The notes under the pieces were generated by a model. That model had not been told where the DNA came from. It ran no database searches and worked only from the letters and a program-made list of their open reading frames with translations. 64,000 nt of DNA from Unio delphinus (lineage: Eukaryota; Mollusca; Bivalvia; Unionida; Unionidae), in the NCBI GenBank assembly GCA_029339505.1, contig JAQISU010000036.1, positions 588,501 through 652,500 on the forward strand, written 5' to 3'. The position numbers were made by a program, and so were the translations under genes. This document shows positions 14,762 through 28,980 of this stretch, in pieces (within the stretch, counting starts at the first letter, position 1; each line of letters starts with the position of its first letter).

Positions 14762-17700
14762 ACTGGTTCATAGCAATTCTTCATGTAGTGTAGTGTAGAT
14801 CAATACAGTTTAGTTATCTAATGGACAACAGATGAGAAGCCATCCAATACATTATTCTTGTATGAGACCAGTATAATTAAAAAGTGCTTATCTTCTGATA
14901 CAAAAATAGATGACAAGGTGCTGCAAATCATAAGAGCAGAATAGCATGACGCTAAAAGGTACAAAGTCTAAGAGTTTGAAGGGAAAAACACGATAGATGG
15001 ACGGTTTCAAACATCAGAAAATTACCGGAATGTAGGACAGGCTATTGAAACAGGCAGAACGGTACCCAAAAGGAATGGTTAAGAAATGGTACCAAACATA
15101 GATGCAAACACAGCTAAGGGTAATCTGTAGTATAAAAGTCGATAATAACACGTCGTTTATTTTAACGCTATGGTAAAATGTACAAAAGGGAATGGATTTT
15201 GCTGGAATACTATAGTTCGGCGTTCTACGTGCGTATTGATGCATTTATTTGTTTCCCTGGAAATTTCAATTTTAACTGTACGCTATGTGGAGAGGATATC
15301 AACTGTACCAAAACATTAATATCCCCATGATTTGCTTTGTCTTTATTAATTGGTAATTTATATTTATTCATTTTATATATACATGCAAGTTTTAATTTTT
15401 TAATTTTTCTTAATATAAAGTGTTTTGTTGCCATCAAAGAACGATTCACGCGAGAAATATGCTTTATAAAAATTCTACTGTAATGTTACACGCTACTGTC
15501 AAAAGTTGATGCTATGCTTGTATAGTCAGTTTGTCTGTAACTGAGCAGCTTTTTGACGATATTGAGCGATTCTGGATCCGGTGTCGTGGAGTGATTGACT
15601 CGAATAATTCGAAATCAACTAGATCTCGAATGCATCCGTACATTTTGGCATTTACCAATTAACAAAAACATAACATGTTTTCTGTAGATGCTTCTTCCAA
15701 ACGTATTGATGAAGAAAAGTATTTTACATTCTTTTAAAATGCATTTATAATGTTAGATAGTTACAAACGGTTTCTAATACTTTAAATACGTTTGATACTC
15801 ATACCTATGAAGTTATTCCGTCACCGAAATAAGCCCAACATAAAATACAAATAATGTAAGCCGTGTTGATTTCATAATGAGTTTGTATTCCAAGATAACA
15901 TTATATTAGTAGCATACTAATGCCTTCATGCAGTTTATATTTCATTACTACATTTGGATACAATGGAAAAAAGATAGAATTGAAAACGAAATAATGAGTC
16001 AAACCGGTAGCATCGTAATGAGTTTCACGTTAGTTTTCAATCTTTAAGAAACTGTTTTAATGGAATTTATAAAATCGATTAACATTTCCTAAAGTTAAGC
16101 TTAATATAAAAGAGACGCTCAGTAACTGCGGTTACTGATGAAGAAACGTCTGATGGGTGGTTTTAAATGGCATGAAACGGAAACGGTACGAGAGGTATTT
16201 GAAACGTTGAAAAACGGTACAATAATAGTAGAGGATGAGAACAGTACTAATTTGGCTAACACTATGTCACAAACACGCTCCAATGATATATTATCTTATA
16301 AGTTTACCTTGTGTGAGACTATAGAAGTCAACTTAGTTTGCTTCATTTATGTAACTATTCTCGGCATTCTTCCTGCGTGTGTACTGATAAGTTAGTTTGC
16401 TAATTTTTTTAGTGTATTGTTGGTATCATATTTATGAGGCATTATTATTCCCTAAAATCGGTTTTAATAATATATGCACAAGTGAAATACACCTTTCGCG
16501 AGAAAAATACCAGTAGGAACCATTTTAAAAATACAAATCTGTCGGTATCATGAAAGTAACAGTGATTAAAAATATTCCTTTTATGCATACAATGTTTAAG
16601 GTTTCTAGTCACACACACCAGTTTGCATAGCTATACACTAGTTACACTCGAATTACAGTGTTTAATATTGTGAATACTTTTTCCATTCCTCGTTCAAAAC
16701 AAATTGGACCTTTAAGTAAACATTCCTCAAACATAAGGGGAACATATTATATTTCTGCAAGGACAACAATAACATGGCACGTCATATAGCGGCTGATAAC
16801 TCCCAAACTTTCTAAACACTGATTACATGTCCGTTTATAATGAGACTACTATTGCATCGACATACAGAAAGATGTCATAAATTGCTCTCTAATAGGTATT
16901 ATTACTCTCTTATAAGATTGAAAACATAATACAAAAAGTTATCCCTTGTTTGAGAAGGGATACAAAGATGGGAACGCATGTTTTTAAAACAAGCTTTCCA
17001 CAGCTGACCCTAACAAACAACGAAAGCCAGAATAAGCACATCCTACCCAACATCAACATCATATAACGTGACCTTCAACGTAATGAAAGTATTTCAGGCG
17101 ATATAATTATTGAAATTGTTAGTGTTATTATTATATTCCACACAAAATTTCAGCCAATTTACTTCCATACTGTTTATCTACACTCCAATGCAAGAAGCAA
17201 ATATATCTCTTAGCCCATACATTGACTGAAATCGATGATACAAGAGCGCACAAATAACTATGCCTTGGGAGCCAAACGAGTGGCATTTTTCATTGTAATC
17301 AAACTAATAAAGATTAATACGTCAGTCTCATGTGTGTTCCTAAGGTTTTATTTAAATACCCGTAGGTGTATAATATCTACCCTACCATAAATTCACGTTG
17401 AACGTATCAGATACGTGTAATATATTTCTGCAAACCAACCGATCTTCACAAACAATATCGTACGAAAACCTTATGTCAACATAAGCAAGAATTCAACTGC
17501 CTTCAGCACTGCCCCTATATTTGTGTCTGATCAAAGTTGAATTAGGCGAATCGCAGCAAATGCTCATGGGAACTCAATGGGAAGAGTTTAACAATGGAGA
17601 TATAAGAACAAAGTTACGGTCATTGAGTTAAGCTTACTGTTCAGATTGTATGGTACGGATGCCAACAAATGCACCCATCTCGCAAAAGCATACCATAGGG

Positions 17701-19036
17701 TTGTTCTAGTCATCGGGCAAATTGCCTGCAGGCAGTGATATCTTATTAACCATTCTGAATGTCTACAAGAACTATCCAAAGATCCAAATATGAAGTCACA
17801 ATACATAAAAAATACCTTTTAAGTGCCGTAACCACAGGATAGATATTTGAATATACAGACGTGCAAGCATACTTTGTCTAATGTGTAATATGTTAGTATT
17901 ACTTTGAAGAGGTCATTACGTGTCCATAAAACCAAACTTCAGGTACGTCATGGAATGCAAATTTTGTCTTAGTTTTTTTTTTTTACAAGACAATTTACTA
18001 TAGCGAATGAATGAACAAAATAATCACAAAACTGGCTAACCGCTAGACACTCTATTCCGCCCATCGAAACGATTCCTCTGGGACTGTGTATGGTTGGCGG
18101 CAGTAATAAACTACAAGAATTTAGTACCATAAAATTAACTACCTAAGATAATATTCATTCCTTGTTGTGAATTTAGAACAGCATAAGGCCACCTTATAAT
18201 TAACAATAGCACCAAATAAGTATGCATATTATACATATCAGTTTACATAATTTAATACTGAGCTCTATATATGACGGAATACAAATCATTTAAAGGAAAA
18301 CACCATATCAGCCAAACTAAACTAGAAACAGAAGAGCTCACAGAACAGAAGTTCGTAAAGCTCGTTTTCCGTGAGTCATGTTTATTGTAAGTATTTACAT
18401 TATAATGTGTCGTTTCTTATTATTTATACTGATATTGACGTTGTGTTTGCTGTACCATATTTGGCAATACCGTTCCTGTCATTAGTCATGAATTACATTT
18501 GCGGCAAATAAGTGTTTCCCTTGATTAAAGAAGTAGAAAAGTGATTGACGATAATTATTGTTGTGCGTATCGTTTGGTAAATAGTTCAAGACCTTTTTCT
18601 GACTTAATTGATCGGTATTATTGACGGCTAATTAGTTCGTATCCTAGTATCAAAACTATCGATAAAAATAAAGAGGAGACAATAGCCGTAGTACAATGCG
18701 TACAGTCTTTTCTACGCTAGAAAATATGAAAACAATAAATATAAAAGGACATTGGCTAGAGCAGCGGCATTTTAAGTAGAGATGTGTGAATCGCAATAAC
18801 AAGAACATAACAAAATTATCAGTGTTACTGGTGACGTACATCGAAACTATGTTTGCACAGAGCAGCGTCACTTGCCTGCATACTTCTGTCCTGAATCGTT
18901 ATTTGTGTAAGTTAGTTAAAATGAGACAGACAAGACCATTCTGTACGTACCATTTTAAACTTTAAAATCAAGAACCAGGTTCATTCGTGTTGAAAAAGTA
19001 TATTCTTGATGAATTACTTGTACGACATTTGCTTAC

Positions 19037-19334
19037 CTTTGTCATCGATGTCTTCGGACATGAGCAAAGAAACGCCGATCATTATTAAACAGGCGGACAG
19101 AAATACACTGGCGACAATTACAACCACTCGGTAGACCCTTGGGTTGTTTGTTCTCGCTGATGAAGGTTTAGATGGCTTTCTTTGAATTTTGCTTTTGTAT
19201 TCGGTGTCTCTTTTGCCTGCGTTAGATAGATCACATTGTGATATGCTCGGGGGTAGTGAATCGAATTCAGCAGATAGTGTTTCGATCAGTTCCATGTGTC
19301 CATCTGTTAATTCCGTTCCTCTGCTTTCCGTCAT
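19037..19334 (-). CDS. Host exon, membrane-anchored N-terminus
   Basis: This is a probable first coding exon of a host gene of unknown identity. On the minus strand a pyrimidine-rich tract ending CTTTCAG precedes an ATG at 19334 by one base, and the open frame runs to a good 5' splice site, AAAG|GTAAGC (intron begins at 19036). The ~99 encoded residues start MTESRGTELTDGH. They contain an acidic/polar region, a basic stretch (KSKIQRKPSKPSSARTNN) and one hydrophobic segment of about 22 residues (VVVIVASVFLSACLIMIGVSLL), then acidic residues at the exon end. This is the layout of a type II membrane protein with a short cytoplasmic tail. I could not find partner exons by eye. The upstream open frame from 19502 lies across the acceptor and is probably not translated. 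Confidence 0.45.
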
Positions 19335-19502
19335 GCTGAAAGAATACGATACAAACTGTATTAAAGTACAATCACAAACGATACCTCGGGAATGAAAGGG
19401 TTTTGAAAACAGGGTCAAATGTAGAATGATGATCAAAACAAATAGTTGATACATTACTATGAATATAAAATAATCTAATGCATCATGCATGGTTTTCTTC
19501 AT

Positions 19503-20872
19503 GATCCTTGTGCAGGTAAAACGTTGGCAGGATGATTTAAACCAAACGGAGTATCAATAAAAGAGACATATTCTGAGTTGTGATGGATTTTGTGTTTTAA
19601 TATAAATAATATAATCACTTTTAACTCTTTATCTCACTATCATTTTTTATATCTTTCTTCTTATTCATCCATTATGTATTTACACCATTTTAGGACAGTA
19701 AGGGGCAGGCTAAACTGAAGACGTTTTAGTAACTTAGTCACTTGCCGGCATACTTCTGTCCTGAAACCATGACATTTTTACGGGCTTCTGTCGTCAAATT
19801 ACCCATTATAGCTAAACGTTGATAAACCAATAGACGTTCGGCCAGCAACGCTAAACATCTGATGCACTTTGAAAGTAATACTGTGTACTGCAGCAGCCTT
19901 CACGTTTTAGTTTTGTTTCCTGTTGTTGTTTTGTTTATTTTGTCCATGATATTTTGAAAATCACTGGATATCATGAAACAATTATGTCAAAACCAGGAAT
20001 TAATCAAGAAGTGGACACATTTTTACACAATATAACCAAAAGACAAAAGATCGATTCATATAAGAGAATGGACGCCGTTATAGCTAATATAATATATAAT
20101 ATACGTGGATGTTAGATACAGAGGTGTTGTTGCCGAGGGAAGAAAATGATGTCAGTTTATAAGATTATGAAACAAATGAAACTATTTTTTTTATAACTGC
20201 ATAAAGCCCATCTGTAATAAGCATAAAATGTTAGTGACTGGCATTAACCGTAACAGTGGTATGGAGGGCAATATTTGATATAGTACTTAATGATAGGAAA
20301 TGCTTCGAGAGCAGGGATACATCGACCTCATTGAACGTAATACACAAGGACTTTGAAATTCAAAAAACAGCAGGACATTTTATATTTTGCGCATATTTTG
20401 TATTTTAAAATTGTTTTTGATATATTTTAGTTTAGACGTCAGTTAAATAAGTTGAAATAAATATTTACGACTTTAAAAAAGTTTAATTTTGGAAAATTTC
20501 AAACCAAAAGACTCACACGGTATAGAAATGATGACGTTATATTCAAAACATATATTTATATACAGACAATAACTCCTAGATTGCAACAAAATGTAATGGA
20601 ATTCCATCATATGAGTCATATTTTGTGCAAAATGAATTAACATTCAAATACTGATTTAAAACTAACTCACGTTTATTGTGCAGGTTAAAACAATAATAGA
20701 AGTATAAATTAGAAAACCATTATCGTACTTGTGTTAAAAATACATCATATTACCTACTCATTCGATTAAAAATAACAGAATCTTTTTTAAAACTACAGTG
20801 TATTTATCAAAGTCCAAATGACATAATCTGTATGATACATTAATATATATATTTATATATATACATACACAC
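19503..20872. other. No gene seen
   Basis: AT-rich DNA without supported coding or RNA features. The motif CACTTGCCGGCATACTTCTGTCCTGAA-like (about 19740) repeats a sequence near 18870-18895, a short dispersed duplication of about 27 bases. Confidence 0.5.
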
Positions 20873-20895
20873 ACACACATATATATATATATATG

Positions 20896-20967
<72 letters not shown>
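20873..20967. repeat. (AT)n microsatellite
   Basis: AT array with a GTATGT interruption, preceded by (CA)n. It abuts the 5' broken end of the LINE fragment. Confidence 0.9.
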
Positions 20968-20968
<1 letters not shown>

Positions 20969-22143
20969 CAGTGGTTCAAGTCCTATTTAATCAACAGGAA
21001 ACAAATTATATTAGCAAATGGAATACTTTCCAACCCAGTTGACGTATGTTGTGGTGTTCCACAATGATCTGTTTTCATTCTATAAACTCAGCCGCTCTCA
21101 CGTGTCATATATAATCACCCAGTGTCGCACCAATTGTACGCTAATGACACCCAAATATACAAGTCTTGCCACCCAAATGAAGTTGATGCTACCATCCGTG
21201 GAGTTGAGAGGTGCATTTCGGATGTGAAATCATGGATGACATGTAACGAGCTGAATGATGATAAAACGGAGGCTATTCTGATCACAACACAAAGACGTTT
21301 TCATTCACATCCTATACCTCAGACAATAAATATCAGCAACACCAACATTACATTTTCACAGTCAGTACAAAACCTAGGCGTTACTCTAGACAGTACTCTC
21401 ACAATGCAACAACATGTCATGAACATATGCAAGGCTGCATATCTTCAACTGAGACGCATCAATTCCATTCGTAAATATCTTTCAGTTGATGCCACTAAAA
21501 CACTTGTGTGTTCATTAGTACGTTCAAGACTGGAGTATTGTAACTGAATTATGTCTGGTTCATCACAATATTTACTTCAAAAAGTTCAAACCACAGCTGC
21601 ACGGATCATCTTTAGAGTACCTCGATCAGAGCACACCTCACCACTGCTCTGTACCCAACACTGGCTATCAATTCGATACAGAATCAAACACAAAATTTGT
21701 TCTCTGTGCTTTGTTTCACTGACAGACTCCAGTCCAGCATACCTATCCAGCCTCACCCATGTGTATACATCAGCTAGATACGTACACTCTTCTTCTGACA
21801 ATCGTATACTTATTGTTCCCCTGTGAAAACGAAATCATATGGACAACGTTCTTTTGCATACAATGGCCCGGCGACGTGGAACGAATTGCCCATTGCAATC
21901 AGACACAAAGATACAGTGGTCCCTTTTAAGAGTGCTCTTAAAACTCACCTGTTTCGACTGCAGGGACAAACTTAGAGACCTAATAATGTTTTGTCTCTTA
22001 TATGTTTTCAGCAGGGTTTTATGTTTTCCAATTTCATTGTTTTTGACAATTGTTTTTCTGTAGTGTATTCATATCATTATAGATGGTGTAAAGCGCTTAG
22101 AGCTTCGAAAGAATAGGCACTATACAAAGTCCTCATTATTATT
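20968..22143 (+). mobile_element. CR1/L2-like LINE, 5'-truncated 3' end
   Basis: The fragment begins inside the reverse transcriptase domain. A CGVPQ-type motif is followed by a TGA where glycine is usual (about 21060). The catalytic motif appears as YANDTQIY (about 21134-21157), with an N replacing the first aspartate of the CR1/L2-type YADDTQIY. The downstream thumb and connection region is readable in two frames (21122-21547 and 21551-21826), including NLGVTLDSTLTMQQHV and ARIIFRVPRSEHTSPLL. Typical C-terminal remnants (AYNGPATWNELPI) follow near 21860. The 3' end has the GTAAAGCGCTTAGAGC motif and stops in a short ATT repeat, as in this LINE group. Stops and frame changes make it a dead, 5'-truncated copy. 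Confidence 0.85.
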
Positions 22144-22423
22144 AATATGTATACCCGGAGATGATCCTTACATACAATCATATACAAAAATGTCAAATTA
22201 TTTCGTGCTTTGTGGTTACGTGTAATGTTGATCTGAATCATTGCGCAGAGTAAGCAAACATATATAGAACATATATGTAACAAACTCCGAAAAAACTACA
22301 ATCATAGGAATGGTATTCCCGCTAATGCGCAGAAAACATAAGGAATCAATACATGTATATCACTCTGATTGGCAAGACAAACGTTGCCCTGTATTTCTCG
22401 AATAATGTCAATCTTCAATGTCA

Positions 22424-22429
<6 letters not shown>

Positions 22430-22475
<46 letters not shown>

Positions 22476-22491
22476 ACACACACACACACAC
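22430..22491. repeat. (AC)n microsatellite
   Basis: AC dinucleotides with one TACA interruption. Confidence 0.95.
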
Positions 22492-22786
22492 ATGTATATC
22501 CCTCCTCACTAACTTATCCACTACAATTGGTATTGGACCATTTAAGATGGTGAGGGATTTGATTACGTCCTACAAATTCAACAATATGAATATATATTTA
22601 GCACAACAAAACAAGCATACACCACAAGAATAAGAAATATCTCTCGATATCAACATGCGACTTCTCTGTTAGCTATTTCATAAAATATTCCAAACAGTCT
22701 AGGCAAGTTTCTACTTACTCCAATATCATTTTATAAGGGACAATATAATTAGTAATTTATATCCAAAAGGAAATTGCTTGATGTCT

Positions 22787-23032
22787 ACTTGATAAATCCA
22801 CGTAAACAAATCAGTCGCATTTACTTGATCAGTCCGCGAAAATAAATCAGTCGCATATACCTTGATAAGTCTGCGTACACAAATCAGTCGTATTTACTTG
22901 ATCACTCCGCGTAAACAAATAAGTCGCATTTACTTGATCGACTGAGTAAATACATCAGTCGCATTTACTTGATCAGTCCGCGTAAAGATATTAGTCGCAT
23001 TTACTTGATCAGTCCGCGTAAACAAACCAGTC
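22787..23032. repeat. 36-bp minisatellite, about 7 copies
   Basis: Tandem units of about 36 bases with consensus close to TTGATCAGTCCGCGTAAACA + AATCAGTCGCATTTAC. Copies differ by scattered substitutions. Each contains TTGATCA and CAGTCGCATTTA elements. Confidence 0.85.
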
Positions 23033-23739
23033 TATATTTCTAGAGATGCTAAATGTACAATGTGTACGCCTTAGGAGGTTATAATTGCACATTGTCCTTA
23101 ATTTCCCAGAAATGAAATAATGGTCAAAATAATCCTGTCCACGATTATATGATGTCTATTTGACTATTTATCTAAATCGCAATAAATATATTTCTTTACT
23201 TGCTGAACCGACGAATGACAGGTACAATTTATTTAAAAAATAAATTGTTCATTTGCAAACATTATGGTCTTCCATTCTGCCAAATGTTGGAGAGTAGAGG
23301 AGGGTCCATAAAGAAAAGATACGAAGTAACCAGACATCAACGTAAACTAGTTTGCAGACATCGTGTACTTTGGAGGGACTAAAATTGAAAAAAGTGGTCT
23401 CCTATATTGCATATTCTAATTGTGAGAAACGGATCTACATGGCAAACGTAACGTGTATTATCAACAAGGAAGCATAAGATAAATATTGGTAAAATCGAAC
23501 TTAAACAAACACTTTACATATTCTTCTTGTTCCGCAATTTTTTTTTCACCTTCACAATTCCTTAACAATTGAACATATTCGTTTTTATAGGTTCCTCATT
23601 GGAGATATTCCATTCTACATTGACTATCTTTTAAATTTACAACCCAACTAATTCGTTATCATGGTAATCGAAAATAAGCAAATATGTGTAAAGGCTTAAG
23701 AACGTATTCTTTTATATAATAAATAGACCTTGCAGTTCA

Positions 23740-23741
<2 letters not shown>

Positions 23742-23802
<61 letters not shown>
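23742..23802. repeat. (CT)n microsatellite
   Basis: About 30 uninterrupted CT dinucleotides. Confidence 0.95.
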
Positions 23803-23804
<2 letters not shown>

Positions 23805-24245
23805 AGATTTGTGACATTTATATATGTATCTATATCAGCATGACATTTACCTCAGTAGTACATTTTCAGGATGAAACTTGTTCTGTTCAACGATATTCGA
23901 CACATTGCTTAGTTACACACATGCGAGTTTACAAATTCGCATTGACCATGATAAGAAGCCATATCACGTTATATAACCATACATTCTCTAAATCGACCGT
24001 TTTGATACAAAGAATCTGTTTAATAATGTACACGTGGAATTCGTGGCGTGGAATCGTCAAAAGACGGCATTATGTGTAAGATTGTTTGAAAAAGGTTTGT
24101 ATTGAATACACAAGGATGTGTGAGAATATATTTTAATTTTTACTGGGTATAATGACAATCGAAATGAAATATGGCAGTGTTATGTGTAAACTATGATGAT
24201 CAATATATAAGAAACAAACTAAACAATATTTTGGACAAAGTAATA

Positions 24246-24420
<175 letters not shown>

Positions 24421-25279
24421 ACAAATGCAAATAGTAGATCGACATGACAAAAATATCAGATAACCAAAACACGAGTGTCGGTTCTCTGAAATCGCCCAAA
24501 GCAAAAACCAATATAACCAAATAGGACATATATTTACTATCACGTCGTCTGTACGGTTGCACAGACTAAGAAATAGACATCAGTTTCGTCAAATCAATAT
24601 TGCAAATCCATACGCGACTTTTTCAAATATTTGTTTGTTGAAAACTGTAACGTTCTAGATCCTCTTATCCTTCCCCCAACAACGACGATGATGTATGCCT
24701 CTTAATAATCCCAACCAGATATCTGGTGAAGTGCGATACTTTTCAAACTGAACTGCGACCAATACAATTTCATCACTACATCTTAACTAGCCTAGAATTG
24801 CAATTTTCTGGTAACGCCACGAAATTCCAAACGTTGTTATTTCACGAAAGTAATATAAAGGAAAAGAAATATAGCATTTCGTAGCAAAGTCTTTTTGGCA
24901 AACTCGATTGACAAATTGTCATAAACATGTCATCGTTAAAGTTTCCTTGTATCAAACTAATCTTCTCCCCAAGGGACATTACATTTTTTGAACACGTGCA
25001 ATGAACTGAAGCTGGAAGAAAACGTCGCTAGTTCTGCACAGATAATGAGATTAAAGGAAATGTTTTGTAATCATGTTCGAGACTTCAATATCAAAAGCGA
25101 TCAGTCTAATATATTCGGTCTACAAGGCGATAATGTTCTATCAAATACTAAGCTTCTGCTTTAGATAACAATGGAAGCCGACTGGCGAAACGGTAGCTGA
25201 GAAAATGTTTGAGAGAACAGTTAATGTCATCAAGCTAGCAGATAAAAAGCCTGTGTTGCTTCTACAAATACGTCTGACT

Positions 25280-25492
25280 ACATCACAGTGGCGAACCTGC
25301 ATCTCGCAGATAAGAGACTTTAAGAAACTCCGAATTCACCAAACACAATCTCGCAGACAAGAGACTACATCGCAGAGGCGAACCTGTATCTTGCAGAAAA
25401 GAGACTGTAAAAAAATCGGCCTTGACCGAACACCATCGCAGATAAGAGACTGTAAGAAAATCCGCCTTTGCAAAACACCTGAACACGCATAA
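25280..25492. repeat. Imperfect tandem repeat
   Basis: Units built from ATCGCAGAGGCGAACCTG and CTCGCAGATAAGAGACTGTAAGAAA recur three to four times with 10-20 percent divergence. All frames stay fairly open because of the unit composition. I do not regard it as a gene. Confidence 0.6.
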
Positions 25493-27186
25493 TTGGTGTG
25501 TGAGACATTGAAATACATGCATAACGGGTTACACAATCTTCATAAAACATTGGATTAATTCCTACAAGTTGATCCTAAGTGAAGAATATGTTATTTGTTC
25601 TCTCTCTAATACACAAAGAGGGAACCAAGAGAAGCCAACAATTTCTGGTAACAATGATTTGACAGAAAATGTTCATATATGCAGTATACTATCGCCAATA
25701 CCAACATAACATTGAAAATGAAAATTAACAATTACACCCTCCTCGTCATTCTTAATATAGGATCCTTACTTGACAACATCACACAGGAGGAAGCTATTAC
25801 AGTTCACACGGAAACACCGGTTGCTTGTTCAGGTCCTTCCCAATTTATGTACAAAATGGTCAAACGTTTAGCATGTCTAATGTTTTACAACACTGTAATA
25901 ACACGACTTCCTACAAGTTACAGGAACTGCTATGGGCATTCAAATGACAATTGTATCATTGAGACACTCTATCGACCAAGAAGCTTGTTCAAATTCATTG
26001 ATGATAAAGAAACCAAATGGATACTTACGGTAGAAAATTTCATTGTTATTAAAACTTTGCCAATATGACGATATACTTTACGTTCGATTAACCAAACATT
26101 TACAATATTATCTTGGATACTCAATATACCCACCGTGTCATGAACATAAAGCTGTAAAACGAATATAATCTTAACAGTATATAATCCAGGCTAGTTACCC
26201 GCACTACACCCCATCACGTAAAACAAAAATTCCTGCTTACGGTTTGTGCTGTCATCCCGTACATTGTGAAAGAGGATCTCGGAGCTAGAATGTGACAATA
26301 AAAATAGAGGATATTGAAGGGGCTACACGAATGGGCTATTTACAAAATTAGTAAGTCTTCTTCAAACTGAAAACTCACATTTGCGTCCCATTTGTGATTA
26401 CTGTTTTCCATCACTATTCTGCAACATTACAAGAAATCACTCAGTATCATCACCATATCCAATCATGATAATGCGTCAAGGGTATTGATCAAGAAGATCA
26501 TCTGGATGCGTAGAGCAGATCTAAATTTTGTACAAATCACGTGATACGTGCCAATGTAGCTTCAACAATATCACTGGTCTGGTTACGTACCGCTGAAAAG
26601 GAAAGCGTTGAACATAAAACCCGCACTCCACCCTATCACGTAAAAAACAAACATAAGCCACGAACCAAATTGTTCCGAAGTTCAACGGCAACGAGTTAGC
26701 TTTACTGTCAGTCAGAAGCTAGGATGTCGAACAAAAAAAATTAATATATCAACTCCCGTGCAGATTCTGTATCTCTCAATATTGTGGCGTAGCCTTTGGT
26801 TTCAGAAAACGTATGAATATATACGACGGCCCCATTCGCAACAAAAATAAACTAGAAATTAGCTAATCAGTACAAACTCTACCGAGAATTCGATAGAGTT
26901 CGTTGAGAGGCTTTCCGATTGAATCTAATACTTGGTTGACTGAAATAGAACGCATATGCACGGAACAAAACTGGGTAACAATTGAAACGACCTCGATAAT
27001 TAAAACATAATGATAAATATAACCTTCCCAGTGCAGTCTAATCAAGATAAAATCCAGTTATCATTTTATCGGATGAACGCAAGTGTTCCAAAAGTATTAA
27101 ACCAATCAAATATTGTGGAACTTTTTTACATGTATTATTATTATTAGTTTATTTTTAAAGTATTATGATCATTCTTATCGTTATTT

Positions 27187-27187
<1 letters not shown>

Positions 27188-27232
<45 letters not shown>
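27188..27232. repeat. (ATT)n microsatellite
   Basis: About 15 ATT units. Confidence 0.95.
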
Positions 27233-27238
<6 letters not shown>

Positions 27239-27284
27239 TCTTCACACCAATTCCATGTCATATTTAAATTAATCGCATAAAGCA

Positions 27285-27480
27285 CTCAGTTTGTCTGCGT
27301 GACGTACAGTCCGCCTTTACAGATTATCTCTAGTCTCTGTGGGTTCTAGTCATAGGCCCGGATAACGTGGGTATATGAGATAGCGTGCCAGTCTCTTTCC
27401 TTGTATCCGGTAGTTCTTCTCAGCTTAAACTCAAGTTCTTCCTCAACCAGATATACCGGCCGCCATCATTATAGTCTTCA
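27285..27480 (+). mobile_element. Possible degraded SINE
   Basis: The stretch is GC-richer than its surroundings and holds a box-B-like GTGGGTTCTAGTCAT (about 27339-27353) downstream of a GTCCGCC motif, as in tRNA-like heads. No convincing box A is visible and no second copy is in this window, so this is a weak call. Confidence 0.25.
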
Positions 27481-27944
27481 ATGTCCGGAAGAATAGCTTT
27501 AAACACACGACACCAACCTATAGCGCACTAACTTTAACGGGATTCAATTTCTTCAGTATGTTTTGTATATGGTTTATTTTGCGCCACGCAAAGTTTCCGC
27601 ATAATGTCCCGAGAATAGAACGACGTCATATGTTTTGCTTCTTTGAAAAGGTAGTCCCTTCTTTCTTTTGTGTTATCAAGAAAATAGACATGTGGTTTAT
27701 TCGTTTAGACCACGTGTATACATAATTCTTCATTGTAGTTTCCGAGTGATTCAATTATGTTGGAGCCCAAATTACCATTTGATTGTCCATTTAGTGTTTG
27801 TTCAGTTGGTAGAAGTTGTTTATTCACCTAATGAAGAGCGTATTAGGCTTTTAACATTGGGACATTTTGAATACGTGGCAATATAAATATATATTTAAGT
27901 GGACGGTATAACTATTTTTGTGCCATCATTTATAGATCAGGAGA

Positions 27945-28980
27945 CATGCGAAATTGCCCAACGCTCGTAGTTTCATGGATTTATGCACGGTGTTTGCTAC
28001 AATGTCGATCGATCAAATCACACCGGGCACACCGGGAGCTAAACACTTGCTGATGCTATTGATTTTGATATTAAATAGCATCACAGATAAAATACTGCCC
28101 TGGGGCACACCCATCTCTTTCTGGTGCATATCAGAGAGTGTCGGGCTCACTCGTACTTTGAATTTTCTGTCGGAGAGAAAATTTGATACGAAAGATGGCA
28201 GACGACCTTTTAAACCCAGATCATGAAGGTCATTTAGTATCTCGTACTTCCATGTTGTGTCATAAGCCTTTTCTAAATCAAAGAAGACTGCTACTAAATG
28301 TTTCTTCTTAATAAACGCATCGCGAATAAATGTTTCAAGTCTAACCAGATGATCGTTAGTACTACGACCAAGACGGGAGCCACTTTGGAAAGGAGATATT
28401 AAATTGTTACTTTCCAAGTACCATACAAGCCGAGAATTAATCATTCGTTCCATTGTTTTGCACACACAGCTTGTCAGTGCAATGGGCCGATAGCTGTTAG
28501 GATCTTCGATAGCTTTACCTGGTTTGGGAATTGGTATTACTGTTGCTTCTTTCCAGCTCTTAGGTACATTACCAGCAATCCAAAAATCATTAAATATTTT
28601 CAAAAGTAATGTCGGAGACGATTCTGGGAGGTGTTTCAAGAACTGGTGATGTACTTCGTCAGGCCCAGCGGATGTATCATTTGCCTTGTCTAAAGCCTCC
28701 CTAAGCTCCAATAAAGAAAACAGGTCGTTATATCTTTCCGAGTTGTTCGATTTGAATTTTAAACGTGACTTTTCTTTTTGATATTTTAATCTTCGAAATG
28801 CTTCTAAATTAGATGATGATGCGTTTTTTTTTGAGAAACTATCTGCAGGAATATTTGCAATGTCACATTTTGAACTAAAATTGCTATTGTTTGTTTTCAG
28901 GTGTCGAATAGAATTGTGTTTCCTCTCTCCATTTATTTTTCGAATAGTATCCCTAACTTGTTTCATCGAAGAACGAGAGT
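27945..28980 (-). mobile_element. Jockey-like LINE reverse transcriptase fragment
   Basis: An open frame of 317 residues (28966-28013, minus) covers the finger and palm of a non-LTR reverse transcriptase. It includes NDTSAGPDEVHHQFLKHLP, IPIPKPGKAIEDPNSYRPIA, a motif A region AVFFDLEKAYDTTWK and GVPQGSILSVMLFN. The order and wording match the Jockey group. The frame breaks just before the expected YVDD motif, and only degenerate sequence follows to about 27945, so the copy is truncated and inactive. No endonuclease domain is visible upstream of 28980. Confidence 0.85.

Larger units (their letters stand above)
8507..19000. other. Gene-poor stretch with microsatellites
   Basis: I see no coding gene I can support. 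The longest open frames are translations of dinucleotide repeats (13.6-13.9 kb and 14.0-14.4 kb) or short orphan frames without domain signatures. Confidence 0.6.
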
